From: Lojkania enalia
Lineage: Eukaryota > Ascomycota > Dothideomycetes > Pleosporales
Direction of reading: 5' to 3'
DNA: 44,097 bases
NCBI GenBank assembly: GCA_010094045.1
Contig: ML986651.1
Coordinates: 181,614-225,710 of the forward strand
Below are positions 32,481 to 44,097 of the stretch, piece by piece. A model generated the notes under the pieces. It had not been told where the DNA came from. It worked only from the letters and a program-made list of their open reading frames with translations, and searched no databases. The number at the start of each line of letters is the position of its first letter. The stretch's first letter is position 1. A program made the translations under genes and the position numbers.

Positions 32481-33867
32481 TAAGAGGTATTACTTCTATA
32501 GCTAGGGCTCGATCTAATATTAGCTACTATATAGGTCGACTTGGACGAGGACTAATAAGGTAATAACAGGTAGAAGTATATTAAGGACTAATTATTAGAC
32601 AGTAAGTAGTAGGATTATAGAAACTAGGGAAATAATTAGCTAGATAACAAGGTATAGTATAACCTATATACGTAATAATAGTAGAAGTGTTAGGTATAGT
32701 AGAGTAGACCTAATAGATCTAACAGACCTAATAAGCTAGGCTTAGCGGTCTTAGACCTAACTATATAAGATAGGAGATCTTTTTAGTAGATTAAATCCTA
32801 TATAATTATTTTCGTAGATTTATCTTATTACTATATTAGACTTCTAAATATACTTATTATACTCGAAGACCCGGCGATCCTAATACTCTCTCTTTACTAA
32901 AGCTACTACCTCTAACTAATCTAACGTAAATAAGCTCTAGTATATATATAACTATAGTAGCGGTCGTTATATATACTAATAGTATATAGATTAGTAATAT
33001 AATAACTAACGTTAAGAGAATAGGAAGCGTAAAGAAAACTACTAATGCTAACCTAGACTAAGAGAGTAATAGACTATACTATAGAGTTCTAGAAACTTAG
33101 CGCTAGACTAGGATAGGATAATAGTATATTAGTAGAAATCTTCTATAAAGGGCTTAAGAATAAGATTAAAGATAATCTAGCTAGAGAAGAAAGACTAATA
33201 GAGCTATTAGAAATAATCGAATTAGTAGTTAGGATTAACAACCGTTAATATAAGTAGAAGATAGAGAAATAATCTTAGCTACAAATATTCGTACTAACTA
33301 AGAAGGAAAATAAGACGGTGCTATAGGATAGTAATCTAATAGTCCTTAGAAAAGTCGAAAAGGATAAGGGAAAGAACTACTAATAATTAAGGATAAGTAA
33401 TCTTAAGAAAGAAAGGCTTAAGGAGGGAATATATCTTCTATATAAATAGAAAGGGTACTATATAAAAGAATATTTAAATAAGAAGAAGAAAGCCTAAATA
33501 ATAACTACGCAACCTACTAATAGATACTAATATCTAATACGGTACTAGATATATTATATAGATAATAGATGCAGAACGTACTATTTAATAAAAGAAGTAA
33601 TTATTAGCCGCAGCTAAGAAGGATAGTAGTAGTTATCTAATATATAGAATATCTACTAGGTATACTAAGACTTAATAGTATATTAATCCTAGAAAGAATA
33701 AAGTAAAGAAAATACTAGATTTATAATAAAATATATTAGATAAAACTATACCTCTAGAAATATTAGAATATACTATTCGAAGAAGCAACATTCTAAAATA
33801 GCTAAAGTATATTAGAAACTATAGTAAAATTAATAGGAAAAATTATAGATAAAGAAGTATTCGAGTA

Positions 33868-35699
33868 ACGTATTCTACTATTAAAGCGGCCAAACTATTA
33901 AAGCGGCTACTTTTTCTTAGCACAACGAACACCATATACGAAAAGTTAATTTACTTAATACTAATAAGAGATCCTATATACAATATACTTTCATCTAATT
34001 TAGAATTTTCCCTACTATCCTTTTAGCACGTACGAGCGTTATATCCAGTTTTACTATAGTTACTACAGTAGCGTTAAGCTGGTTGAGCCCTTTCTTAAGT
34101 ATCAGCACCACGAGTCTTCTTAAAGGGCTAAGAGCTTATAGATGCTTCAGCAGCTACGTACAAAGATCCCTCGCTATATAATACTATACCGCTATACTGA
34201 ATATACTTTCTTTTACGCGTTTTACGCTTAGTTACTTCTTCTAATTACCATTTAAGCTTAGAGTTGCGAGCTTAAAGAAGCGTATTCTAATGTAGTATTA
34301 ACTCAGCACCTTTTATAAGCTGTAAGAATCCTTCTTACGCCTCTTTTAGTAATCGTATAAAGGACTTTCGTATAAGTATTAATTATAACCTAAATTTATA
34401 TATATTACTTAGAGTTTTAGACTACTAGAAGTCTTCTTATAGAAGTAGTTCTAGTAGGGTATATAGTTATATATTAAGGCGATCTAATATAACCTGCGCG
34501 TTTAGAGGAACAATTTCTATTACTTTAAAGGCCTTTCGACAGTTCTTATACGTAAATATATTAAAAAACGCGTCCTTAAAGGCTGGAAGGAAGCTTTTTT
34601 TATTAATATAGTAGACGTATTAGTACGCTAAGTCTTATACACGCTGCAAATACTTTAGCTTTAATAGTAAAAAGCAAACTATATTAAGAGGCTGAAGTAT
34701 ATACGATAAATAAGAAGGTATATAAAGCGTTAGGATCTTTTATACGAGGCAGTAATCTTTAAATTCCTAGTTAAGGTAGCTTTTATAGCTGTCTAAAATA
34801 AGTAGCCTATACAACTCTACCTAACGCATCTTTATATGCTTATTAAAGTACTTTAGCTACTTAAGACTAAGCGTGTTATTTGTCCAGCCGTTCTTAGAGA
34901 CTGAAATTTTCCAATTGTACGGTATACCTACTTCTTTATACTATATAGAGATATAGACGCGTTCTTTATAGATAATAAATGGCGGGGTTGCGTACGCAGT
35001 AGTATAGATATTTTAGATAACTATAACCTACTCGCGATCGCCTAGCTATATAAGAGTAGGCTTTATACGACGTTCTAAACCTATAACAACCTTTATAGTA
35101 CTAATAATACCTATCTAAAAGCCTGTCTTATTAAAGTTGTAGATATTATTATTATATATGCTATATTTCGCAATTGTATCCTATACGAGCTTAAACTACG
35201 CGTTAATAACTTCTGGATTCTCTTATTTTATTTTTTAGCAATCCTTTACTCGATTAAAGACTATTTTAAGCTCGTCTATATATGCTATAAATCGTTTAAA
35301 CTAATTCTTTCTTATAGATATTCTACCACGTACGCCTAATAGTTTATCTACTATATCTACTACCTTATATAGCCGGGGCGCAAATCCTCGCGAATTAAGG
35401 TTAAGAATATATTATACAATTGTTTATTCTTCGGTTACTATAAGCTTCTAGCGATTTAGTTGTATACGAGGGCGAAACGCGATTCTGTAAAGTCGAGCAG
35501 AGAGTCGTTAATATTATACGTTAAAAGTTATAGCAGCGCGTCGCACGCTCTTAAACTAGCCTAATTTATACGCCTGTAAGGCAAGCTCAATTCTACCTTC
35601 TTATTAAATTAATAGAAGGTCGCGTTGTAGATTCATTATAGTTCGTACGTAGTGTTTGTAATATTAAGAAAAAGTGGCCGCTTCGATGGTAGAATACGT
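33868..35699 (-). mobile_element. A7: complete, lightly mutated Fot1/pogo-like transposon inside E
   Basis: 1,832 bp with TA duplications at 33866-33867 and 35700-35701. It is 17 bp shorter than A2 and A3 because the right terminus has one GGCCGCTT box where they have two. The left terminus has both. It keeps CG and many CA/TG, for example gtggccgcttcgatgg, so it ranks with A3 as the least mutated. Confidence 0.95.
33960..35600 (-). pseudogene. Transposase relic of A7
   Basis: The same organisation as in A3, on the minus strand: the N-terminal DNA-binding region around 35,400-35,300, YNFNKTGFQIGIIS near 35,140 (first acid Asn), LILDSYKSYLN near 34,790 (second Asp kept), the LLYILQPLNIV region near 34,660 (third acid Asn), the basic segment and the C-terminal zinc-knuckle relic near 34,080-34,030 (C-S-N-Y-S-K-T-G-Y-N-A-R-T-C, one Cys and the His lost). 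Stops remain. In all copies examined the first and third acids are Asn while the second survives, as expected from the sequence context of RIP. Confidence 0.87.
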
Positions 35700-37079
35700 T
35701 ATATATAGAAGATATACTAAAGCTACCCTATAGAATAGGCGAAAGGTAAGAAAGGAAAATATATACTACTCTATAAGAATAGCTGTAAAAAAGATTAGAC
35801 CAGCTGTTACTAGGATAATTACTTAATATATAAAGGTATTAAGATAAAGCTAGAAGTATAGCTAAGAATAGATATATAATTATTACCAAGAATCTTACTA
35901 TCTTAGAATAAGATAGAAGATTATATAGAAAATAGGTATTATTAGATTTATAGAAGTCTAATTTACCTTAGAATAGAGTATTTATACTAGCTTAGTAAAA
36001 TCGTTGTAGAAGCTGAGGAGCTAAGAAAGTTAGTTTTAGAGGTAAAGGAGATGCAGGGAGATGTTAAGAGGCGACTTAATATTACAACTTATAAGATAAC
36101 GGGAGTAAGTATACTTAAGAAGAAAGAACGTTTCGAGGATAATATATATTTAGAGGAATATAAAACTTTAAGTTAGAAATAATATATAGTTAGATACTAG
36201 TACTACTAAAATATATTTAAAGTGTTTAAATAGTAAGAATTAAATAAAGATTACTAACTAATTAAATAGTAATAGTATTTCTTAGGATGGAAGTATAAGA
36301 TATATAGTAAATAGATAAAGGCCGCTTACGCCTAAGAACTATAGATAAAATATAGTATAGATAGATATCTACTATATAGAGAAGAGAAGGAGAAGGTAGG
36401 GTTCTTCCCCTCTTAGTTAAAAAACTAAGTAGCCCCTAAGGCGATAGCCACGCTAAGAAACCGGGTAGAAAAGCTGTTAGAAAAGTTACTAGTATAATAT
36501 CTTTATATATAGTACTCTAAGTAGAATTTAATAAAAGGAAACTTAAAATACTACTTAATAGTAGAGCTTCGGATATATTTATATTAGCGTAATAGGTTTA
36601 TAAGAATAATATAGAGTAGAGGGAAAAAATAGTACCTTATATAATACACCTAGTAGATAATAAGCTAATAGACTATAGTAGAGGAGTCGTACTAATAGAA
36701 ACTAAAAAGCGAGCGCTTTATATTATAGAATATACTAATATAAGTATTAATATTATAAATCTAGGAAAATTTAATATATTACTAAGTATAAACTAGCTAG
36801 CTAAATATAATTCTAGAGTAGATTAGTAGTAAAAGATAGTTTATAGGTTATAAAGCTGCTCTAAGATAGAACAGGTAGTAGAATAGTATAGGGTAAGACG
36901 TTCCTCGGGTCTATAGTTAATATAGAGAGTATCAGCAGCTACGATAGCTAAATATCTTAAGAAGATAAAATAGACGCTAGGTATTATCGTAGTTTAGAAA
37001 GTATATAAGGAACTATAAGATAAAAGTATACTCTAAAAAATTTAAGAGGATTATAGCGAATTTATAAGGCTATATAAAG

Positions 37080-37283
37080 TATAGTAAGAGGCGAATCTTA
37101 TCTTAGGGAGGGAGATGAGGAGCTGAACTGGTTGATTGAAGATAGCCAGCGGGCCATATTTATGTATATGAAAAAGGGGTATATTAGCTAATATCCAGCA
37201 TAATATCCGGCGTAATATTATACGTAATATCGTACGTCGATATCTAATACAACTCAGCAGACTAGCTAAAAATCCTTATAATA
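37080..37283 (-). repeat. 3' LTR of C3
   Basis: 204 bp with four 12-bp units; purine tract TAGGGGGG on the minus strand beside it (37284-37293). Confidence 0.92.
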
Positions 37284-37439
37284 TACCCCCCTAGCTTTAA
37301 CTGCGAAGGAGAAGCTGCGTCGAAAAAATAAAGGTAGATACTATACTAAAAGAGGTATATTATATAAAGTAACTAGTAGTAGAGCTAAGTACACTTGCAG
37401 AAATATTAATTTAATATAATATAGGGTGAGTTATAATCA

Positions 37440-40400
37440 ATTTTTAATTACCTCCTAAGATTCTTATTAGTATTTAATTTATTTAGCTGATAGGAATTCC
37501 TAAGATTTAATTCTGGCCGAAATATCTTCCATTTTCAGTTGTTTAATAAACCTTTAGTATTGTTGCAGCTGCAGAACTTTTATAAAGCTGTTAGCTAGTA
37601 TTAGATTCGTCGGTTGCTAACTAATTATAAGTTTCTACTCTACTACTTCTTAACGTAGCTAGTGCTGGTATATATCTATATAGCGAAGTTTGGTATTAAG
37701 GCGCTTAGATAGCTTATTTACGATATCTACTATTTGTTAATTATTGTAAAGTAGTACTAGTTGCGCGTTAATATAGAAGTGTAGTAAGGTAAAGGCTTTC
37801 TACTACTACTCTATTTCTAATCCAGCGACTAATAGTACTAATAATTCTACCTTAGTAGTTGATTTTATAACCGTATATTAAATTAAGGCTTTCTAATCGA
37901 TTAGCATTCTAAAAAGTTGAAATATATAGTTGTAGGAACTTCGACGAGTATTAGGATTATTACTAAAGGCTGTATTAAATATACTATAGAATAGTAATTA
38001 TTCTATAAGGTTAATATAATTAGTATTACTACTTTAGCTAATAGTAGAGGTATTTTATATATTATTAGCTATTACTATAATTGCTAAGTACTTTATATTA
38101 ATTAGATATTGCTATTCCCTTAAAGTAGTGTTAATATAATAATTACTGGAGTTCTAAAGGTATTATAATAATATTAAGTATACTCGCGCGATATTAGGGT
38201 ATATAAAAACTATAATCTAGGCTAGACAACTAATTAGTTATTAGTAGTAAGATATCCTATTAGAGGATTCTTTAGTAGCGGCTAGTAGTATATTCTTATA
38301 TAGAGGCGTATTCGGCGCCTTCTTATTAACCGTAATATTAAATTATACTGCTACCTTATCGATAAATAAGTCTTATAGTAGCTAGGTCTTACGCTACTAT
38401 ATATTACGTACGACTCGAACTTCTAAAAACTAATTTAAATCTCTAAGAGATTAAAGTTTATATTTATTACTTAATTGCGATTTAAATTTCTGCTTAGTAG
38501 AGATATTTAATAGATAAACTAGGATTATAATATTATTAATATAAAAGAAGACAATTAGCTTATTATTTACGTATAAGTAAGATATTCCGAGTACTATTTT
38601 AAGACCTAATTACCTTAGAGTCCTATCTAGCTTATAATACTAAAGTTTTAGAGCATCCTTAAAGCTGTATATAGCTTTCTATAGTTGTAGATATTTCTTA
38701 TACTTATATACGAAACCTTCTAGTATATAGATATATATTAACCTATCTAATCGGCAGTTAAGGAACGTGTTAATAATATTAAACTAGTATATATCAAGTT
38801 TAAAATAAGTTGCAATTAATATTAGAAAGTAAAAGATTTGTACAGCTAGTATAGTAGTATAGATATCTCCCTATTAAGATTGTAGATCGCCGCATACGAC
38901 TAATCTAGCCTTAAATTTATATAGGAAACCGTCCTTATCAAATTTATATGCGAATACCTATATTACTAGGAGAATTTTAGTAGAGTCTTAGAGGATTATT
39001 ACCTTTTACTAGGTATTTATATCCTCCTACTTCTATAACTCAGCACGATAGGCCTTATAAAAGCTAGTACCGAAGGAGTAATTCTTTAGATTCTTATAGT
39101 ACTTTAGTTCTAGCAGAAGCTAATTGCGATAATATTTTCTAATAGTACGAGTTTCCTTTATATAATTTGCTAGTATTAGCTCGCTATTAAATAGTACTGT
39201 AAAGGTTGTAAAATATAATTAAGGCGGCCTGCGGCTATATAAGAACCTGCCTCCCTAGATTATATTATCCCTTAATATTTAACTACTAATTTCTTTCCTC
39301 CGCGGGGTATTATTTATTCTTCTTAAGAGTATAGAAGTATAAGAAGGTAATAGTTACTATCCTTATAGCAAATTATCGCTAAACGCAGTATCTTTACTAT
39401 CTACTAGTAGTACTACAGGGGTATCCTAATTCCTTAATACTAGTACTAGTATTAATTCTAGTATTAGGAGTTTCCAATTACTAGTAATATCGTCGATTTG
39501 TTCTTTAAAAACAGTATTCTCCTACTAATAGGCCTTCTTACTAATTAAATTGCCTGCTAACTCAGTAGAGATATCTTAATTAGACAGCCGATCCTTATAG
39601 ATTGCTTCTACAACTTCAATTATTTTATTGTTACTACTATTAATAGAACTCTTAATATTATTAATTTAAAAAAGAAACTTCTTTAGAGATTCTTTTAGCA
39701 GATATTCCTCTTCTTTACTAGATATAATATCGCTAAATACAACGTCTCTAGTATTAAATACCCGTTTTAATTTTAGAATTAGCACTCGGTATATATTTAT
39801 ACTCTTATATTATAAGAGTTTCCCGATTAGTACCTATAATACTAGTTTATCGCCTCTTAATAGAATTTTATCTAAAACGTACATTCGCAATTCTATAATT
39901 TAAAGGTAAGTAAGAAACAGTTTATAGCTAAAAACAGCCTTATATAGGGTTTTAAATCGAAGGCTTATAATCGGCGTTCTATTAAGTAGGTATATTACTA
40001 TATAAGCTAATTTATTAGTATATTTATTAAAAATATTACCTTCTATTATAAGAGCGCGCGCGCGGGTTATAATTTAATATTCTACTTACTCTACTAGGCT
40101 ATTCTACTTAGGCGTATAAGGCGCGCGAGCTTTAATTATAATTCCTTAATTAAGTAATACTTCTATAAATTTTAAGAAGTTTAAGTTGTTATCTATATAG
40201 ATATATATAATCTTTCTTTTATACTATTATTTAATTTTTGCTAACAGTATTTTAAAGGCTTTTATAAGGGTAGATTTCAACTAATTATATATTATAAATC
40301 CCTTATACTACTAGAACACCTAATTAACTATATAAAATAGGTATCTCTTACTATTATAGTACCTCTTATAGTTCTTCTAAAGTTGTATAATATTAATCAC

Positions 40401-42250
40401 AATTCTCTCGAATAGTTTAGTAGTTAGGTAAAGCTAACTATACCAGCTAATCTACTATAATAACTTCGCTTATATATATATCTAGTAATCTCGCTATACT
40501 AGTACTTCTTAATCGCTTAACTAGATACCCTTAGCTACCTAAGGTAGGGCTAATACTAAATCTCTACCTAGGTAGCCTAATAATTAGTATACTTCAGCTA
40601 AAGAAACAATTTATATTAGTTGCTAGTAATAGAAGAGTTTTTCCTTAATTACTACGACTATCTTATATCTAGAAAGTAAATTAAGTAGAGGCCTTTTTAC
40701 TAGATCTACGTCTAGTAGCTAGTAGCTGTTAAACAACTCTAAATAATAAACGATATTATAGTAATTGTACTAGTAAAAGCAATCTCTGCTTAAGTCGAAC
40801 TAGATACTCTATTTCCTATTTCTAATTAGAGCTATTATATTAGTTAGCAACTAAGAAATATAAGCAACTTCTATTAACTTAATATCTCTCAGACCTGCAA
40901 GAGAATTAATCGTAATTATAATAGTATCCTATTCTAATATAGAGTATATACTACCTCCCGCAGCAATTTTATCTTCAGAATTTACTATCTAAGTAGTCTA
41001 CTAATTAAAAGCCTTAGAGTTATATATATAGATATTAGAACCTAGATTAAATATCTACCAATTTAGGATACTAGTCTCTTCTTTCTTAGGGGTAGTACTC
41101 GCTGAAAAATTACTCCTTTAAATTATCTAGGTATTTCCCTAGAGGCTAGCAGCCTTTATAGAAGCTTTACTATTAAACGAGGATTTTAACTTCTTATATT
41201 TTTCTATATTTACCTTTAGGGCATTCTTTTTCCCCTAGTTATTTCTATTTAAGATATTATCTTAGGCTTTTAGTATTTTCTAATCTAGTACCTAGTTTAG
41301 TAGCCTAATCGATTTATTTACGTACTTATAATTACTCTAGAAGTACCGCTTCTTATAGAAATAGAGTAGTAGAGTACGTAATTACGAACCGGATTTTTCT
41401 TAAGGCTGCTGCGCAGTACTATTAGAATTTGCTTAAGGAATTAATAGATATTATAAAGCTATAAACAAGTTGAGCGCCTTCTATAGATTAAAATATCTAT
41501 AGTAATTAGTATATTAATATATTAATTATTTAATTATAGGAATCGGTTAATTAATTTTACCTAGCTTATTTTTAGTATTAATTAGTACTATATAGATTAG
41601 CGCCTACACCTTATCTTTCTTAGTAACTATTAGAAGAAAATCCTTTTCTACTCTAAGACCCTAAACTTCTACTAAGCTAGCAGCCTTAGTATAATAGATT
41701 ACCTAATTCTACTACTTTAGCTATTTCTCTACCTCTCTATTAGTTAGGTACTTAAAAAGAGCTTAATATTTCTTCTAGATTAGTTACTCCCTTAACTTAA
41801 TAGTAGGTGCTAACTTTTCCTATAAGATTCTAAGAATCTTATAGCTAGTTATATTATTACTAAGTATTACTTTATATTAAGGCGATATTATTATTAGAAT
41901 ATTGTTATATATAATACGGAGAGCGTTATTAATCTTAATCTAATCCTTCCTTTATTAATTATACTAGTTCCTTACCCAATTTTAATCTATTGTTTATATT
42001 AAGGTTATCTCCTTATATATAACTCTACTAGAGGAGTATCTTTCTATTTCCCCTTCTAGATTTATCTTCGGGGTTCGGAACTTACCTATATTAAAGAGGA
42101 AAGGTTCTAGCCTATAGATTTTAACCTCTTTAAGAGGTACGCTTAGATCTAAATATTCCTATACCTTTAACCTACTAGCTGTTAGTTTATACTACTTAAA
42201 CTAATCCTCTTAATCGCTAGAGATACTAAGTATCTTCTTCTTAGATATAG
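37440..42250 (-). pseudogene. gag-pol: C3 gag-pol relic (Ty1/copia)
   Basis: Minus strand. Gag lies at about 42,250-41,300 and ends in a knuckle-like LLYFYKKRYFQSNYKYVN near 41,370-41,300. Protease: NLGSNIYIYN near 41,020, which fits the DPGSNxHxxN form of fungal copia proteases with Asp, His and Cys lost. Integrase zinc-binding region near 40,600-40,450, with LAEVYQLLGYLGRDLVLALPQ. The integrase core follows to about 39,600. RT box YINNIII (from YVDDIII) at about 38,541-38,525. RNase H from about 38,000 to 37,520, whose C-terminus matches the readable one in C2. All Asp residues of the RT box are Asn. A stretch near 38,020-38,140 is present here but missing from C1 and C2. Confidence 0.85.
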
Positions 42251-42528
42251 CTATAGAGGAGTATACAACTATTATAATACTAGAAATATACTAGAATATA
42301 TTAATACTAGAGAATAAAATAGCCTTAAATATAATATAGTATATTAATAGGCTTATAAAGTATAGAATTTATATATAATTCTAATAGCTAAGTATCTAAA
42401 GATTGTTAGTAAATAATAAAGATAATAATATCGCGATATTATAATACTAAATAAAAAAGGTATAATCGTAATATATATATATAAAGGTTAAGTTGCAGTT
42501 ATTTTAGTATAGTAACCGGGCTTATAAC

Positions 42529-42732
42529 TATAGTAAGAGGCGAATCTTATCTTAGGGAGGGAGATAAAGAGTTGAACTAGTTAATTAAAGATAGCTAGCG
42601 GGCTATATTTATATATATAAAAAAGGGGTATATTAGCTAATATCTAGTATAATATCCGGCGTAATATCGTACGTAATATTATATATTAATATCTAATACA
42701 GCTCGGTAGACTAGCTAAAAATCCCTATAATA
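42529..42732 (-). repeat. 5' LTR of C3
   Basis: 204 bp, starting tatagtaagagg on the plus strand. The primer site GTTATAAGCCCGG lies beside it on the minus strand (42516-42528). Confidence 0.92.
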
Positions 42733-42780
42733 TAAAGAAGTAGAGAATAGAAGATTACTTAAGTATAAGAAATACAACTA

Positions 42781-44097
42781 ACGTACCTTATAAGCGAGGG
42801 GCCTATATAAGCGAGCGGTCTACCCTATTACTAAAACGTAACACCTGAGCTTTTAATAATAATATAATAACGAAATAATAAGAATATAGTCTAAAACGAG
42901 AATTAAGTAAACTTAAGCCTCTTAGCTACTAAAAGAGGCTAAATAAATAGTAAAAGACGCGCTACTTTAATATTTAATATAATTTAAACAACCGTACGCT
43001 AATAATATACTAGAATCTACTTATAGCGCGATTATAAGCCTAACTTAAAGAGACTAACAAAACCTAAAGAGGAGGTTATTATTTAATATATACTTAACCT
43101 AGATTCGTAAGAATTTGCGCCTACTTTAGCTACTATATAAAATATAGCTAATAGCTTACTTACTAAGCGCGGTATAGGCTAGATTAGTATATATTAGCCT
43201 AGGAACTTTGTTAGATATACTCTTAAGCTTAAGACACGCCTAAATCAGCCTTATAATCGCTAGAGAGCTCTATACGAAGATCTTAAGGTAATTAAAGGCT
43301 GGTTTAAACTTATACAGCGTACTAAGGAGAAGTATAGTATTATAGACAAGGATATATATAACTTCGACGAATCTAGCTTTTAAATAGACGTTATCTTATT
43401 ATAACTAGTTGTTATAGGTATAGAGAGACGTAATTAACTAAAGGCAATTTAATTAGGTAATTGTAAATAGATTTTAGTAATTTAGGGGATTAATACTACT
43501 AGCTAGGCGCTCCTACCCTTTATTATTATTACTAGCTACTACCATCTCTCTATCTAGTATAAAAGTAACAATATACCTAAGAACTGGGCTATTATAGTTA
43601 GTAAGAACGGCTGGACAATAAATAAACTTAGTATTAAGTAGTTAAAGTACTTTTATAGGTATATAAGAGATTATATAATAGGCGCGCGTCGACTACTAAT
43701 CTTTAATAACTATAATAGCTATAACTCGCTTAATTTCCAGAAATTCTACAAGGAATAGGGTATTATTCTACTCTATATACTAGCTTATTTATTACACCTA
43801 TTACAGCTACTAGATATAGGCTACTTCTTACTATTAAAGCATATATATAGAAATCAGATCTTAGTTTTAGTACGCAATTATATTAACTATATTATAAAAC
43901 TTAAGTTCTTTCCAGCCTTTAAAACTACTTTTAATATATTAATTATAAAGGATAATATCTATACAAGCTTTTAAGGAGCTGGTCTAGTTCTATTTAATCT
44001 AGAAGCGGTACTTTTAAAGCTTAATATAAAGTTTCGTATACTAATACTACTAGTATAAGATAATACCCTATAAAAAGTAAAAACACTAAGTAACGCG
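42781..44097 (+). mobile_element. G: Fot1/pogo-like transposon, cut by window end
   Basis: It starts ACGTACCTTATAAGCGAGG after TA at 42779-42780, with a second copy of the motif (ctatataagcgagc) about 16 bases on. It inserted in the protease-RT linker of E. The right terminus lies outside the window. It is moderately mutated, with a longer readable transposase than F. Confidence 0.88.
42880..44097 (+). pseudogene. Transposase relic of G, partial
   Basis: An N-terminal DNA-binding region (KRLTKPKEEVIIQYIL near 43,050; LLTKRGTGQISIYQPRNFV near 43,150; GWFKLIQRTKEKY near 43,300) precedes NFDESSFQI near 43,370, where the first catalytic Asp and its neighbouring Glu are intact. YYHLSIQYKSNNIPKNW lies near 43,540 and LLIFNNYNSYNS near 43,705 (second acid lost). 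LHLLQLLDIGYFLLLKH near 43,800 keeps the third Asp. FFPAFKTTFN and SFQGAGLVLFNLEAVL follow, as in the tail of Fot1-like enzymes. Reading it needs frame changes and several stops, so it is a pseudogene, but it keeps more catalytic residues than the other families here. Confidence 0.83.

Larger units (their letters stand above)
33060..36840 (+). pseudogene. gag-pol: E gag and protease relic, split by A7
   Basis: Gag block near 33,065-33,260: VIDYTIEF, then KLSARLGQDNSILVEIFYKG, NKIKDNLAREERLIELLEI. Zinc-knuckle relic near 33,430-33,480: LLYKQKGYYIKEY (family CxxCxxxGHxxxxC). After A7 the frame continues to an aspartic protease at about 36,553 (LLNSRASDIFI, family LLDSGAxxxFI) and NLGKFNILLSINQLAKYN near 36,760, the second protease hallmark (families have ILGxxWL). 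The linker EDYSEFIRLYK ends at the C3 insertion, and EVENRRLLKYKKYN follows at 42,738. Gln and Trp codons are stops. Confidence 0.75.
37080..42732 (-). mobile_element. C3: full-length Ty1/copia retrotransposon inside E
   Basis: 5,653 bp, two 204-bp LTRs and a perfect 5-bp duplication taaag (37075-37079 and 42733-42737). The coding direction is right to left: leader, gag, protease, integrase, RT, RNase H, purine tract. Integrase lies before RT, the order that defines Ty1/copia. This is the only copy with the whole gag-pol region and could be a relative of the source of C1 and C2. It is strongly mutated in the interior. Confidence 0.93.
32480..42778 (+). mobile_element. E: Ty3/gypsy relic (gag and protease), interrupted by A7 and C3
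   Basis: Plus-strand gypsy sequence seen in three pieces: about 32,480-33,865, 35,702-37,079 and 42,738-42,778. They rejoin when A7 and C3 and their duplications are removed. The last piece ends in the protease-RT linker, at which G has inserted; RT and the rest would lie beyond the window. No LTR is visible. The first ~580 bp (32,480-33,060) has no domain I can name. The protease sequence differs from that of H, so E is a separate family. Confidence 0.7.

Noticed and set aside
32480..33060. A Gln-rich N-terminal Gag of E
   Set aside because: Reading stops as Gln gives Gln-rich stretches in this AT-rich DNA by default, so this is not evidence for a protein.
1..44097. AT-rich centromere or mitochondrial DNA
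   Set aside because: The content is nested nuclear transposons with RIP-type change; no mitochondrial gene or rRNA and no centromeric satellite is seen. A centromeric location cannot be excluded, since some fungal centromeres consist of RIP-mutated transposons.

Overview
This 44 kb window shows every sign of a transposon graveyard from a filamentous ascomycete (Pezizomycotina) that has repeat-induced point mutation (RIP). By eye the DNA is roughly a quarter to a third G+C (not computed). CA and TG dinucleotides are scarce and TA is everywhere. The coding relics are riddled with TAA and TAG stops where the families have Gln or Trp codons. His, Cys and Asp codons have often become Tyr, Tyr and Asn. 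I see no host gene, tRNA, rRNA or CRISPR array. Every coding relic recognised belongs to a transposable element. The names A to I and TRIM used below are local labels, not database names.

Families present. (1) Tc1/mariner-superfamily Fot1/pogo-like DNA transposons with TA target duplications: A (seven copies or fragments, about 1.85 kb complete), F (two), G (one, cut by the window end) and I (one, internally deleted). (2) Ty3/gypsy LTR retrotransposons: H, B and D, each with a C-terminal chromodomain relic, and E, seen only as gag and protease. (3) A Ty1/copia family C: one complete 5.65 kb copy and two small deletion derivatives. (4) A 1.25 kb non-coding LTR element (TRIM-like) carrying a 14-bp minisatellite.

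Layout. 1-348 end of A1; 351 to about 8,300 chromovirus H, split by I (2541-4046) and A2 (5950-7798); about 8,320-11,275 F on the minus strand, split by A3 (9333-11181); 11,384-13,089 A4, split by the TRIM (11609-12854); 13,090-13,472 start of A5; 13,473-21,588 chromovirus B (minus), split by copia derivative C1 (15514-16783); 21,589-27,542 chromovirus D (plus), which sits in a second, inverted D copy (27,543-30,734) that also carries copia derivative C2 (28520-30049); 30,735-30,952 start of A6; 30,965 to about 32,480 F (plus); about 32,480-42,778 gypsy E, split by A7 (33868-35699) and full-length copia C3 (37080-42732); 42,781-44,097 pogo-like G, running off the window.

How it fits together. 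Elements have repeatedly landed in one another. Clean target duplications (TA for the pogo-like elements; ctttt, atagt and taaag for the three copia copies; a RIP-altered GCACT for the TRIM) let the order of insertion be read. The exception is B: its flanks do not match and belong to two unrelated, unfinished nests, so it looks like a seam made by recombination between two B copies. Chromodomains on three gypsy families offer a known route for targeting heterochromatin, which fits the self-nesting. Copies A3, A7, C2 and D(+) keep more CA/TG and CG and look less mutated than the rest.
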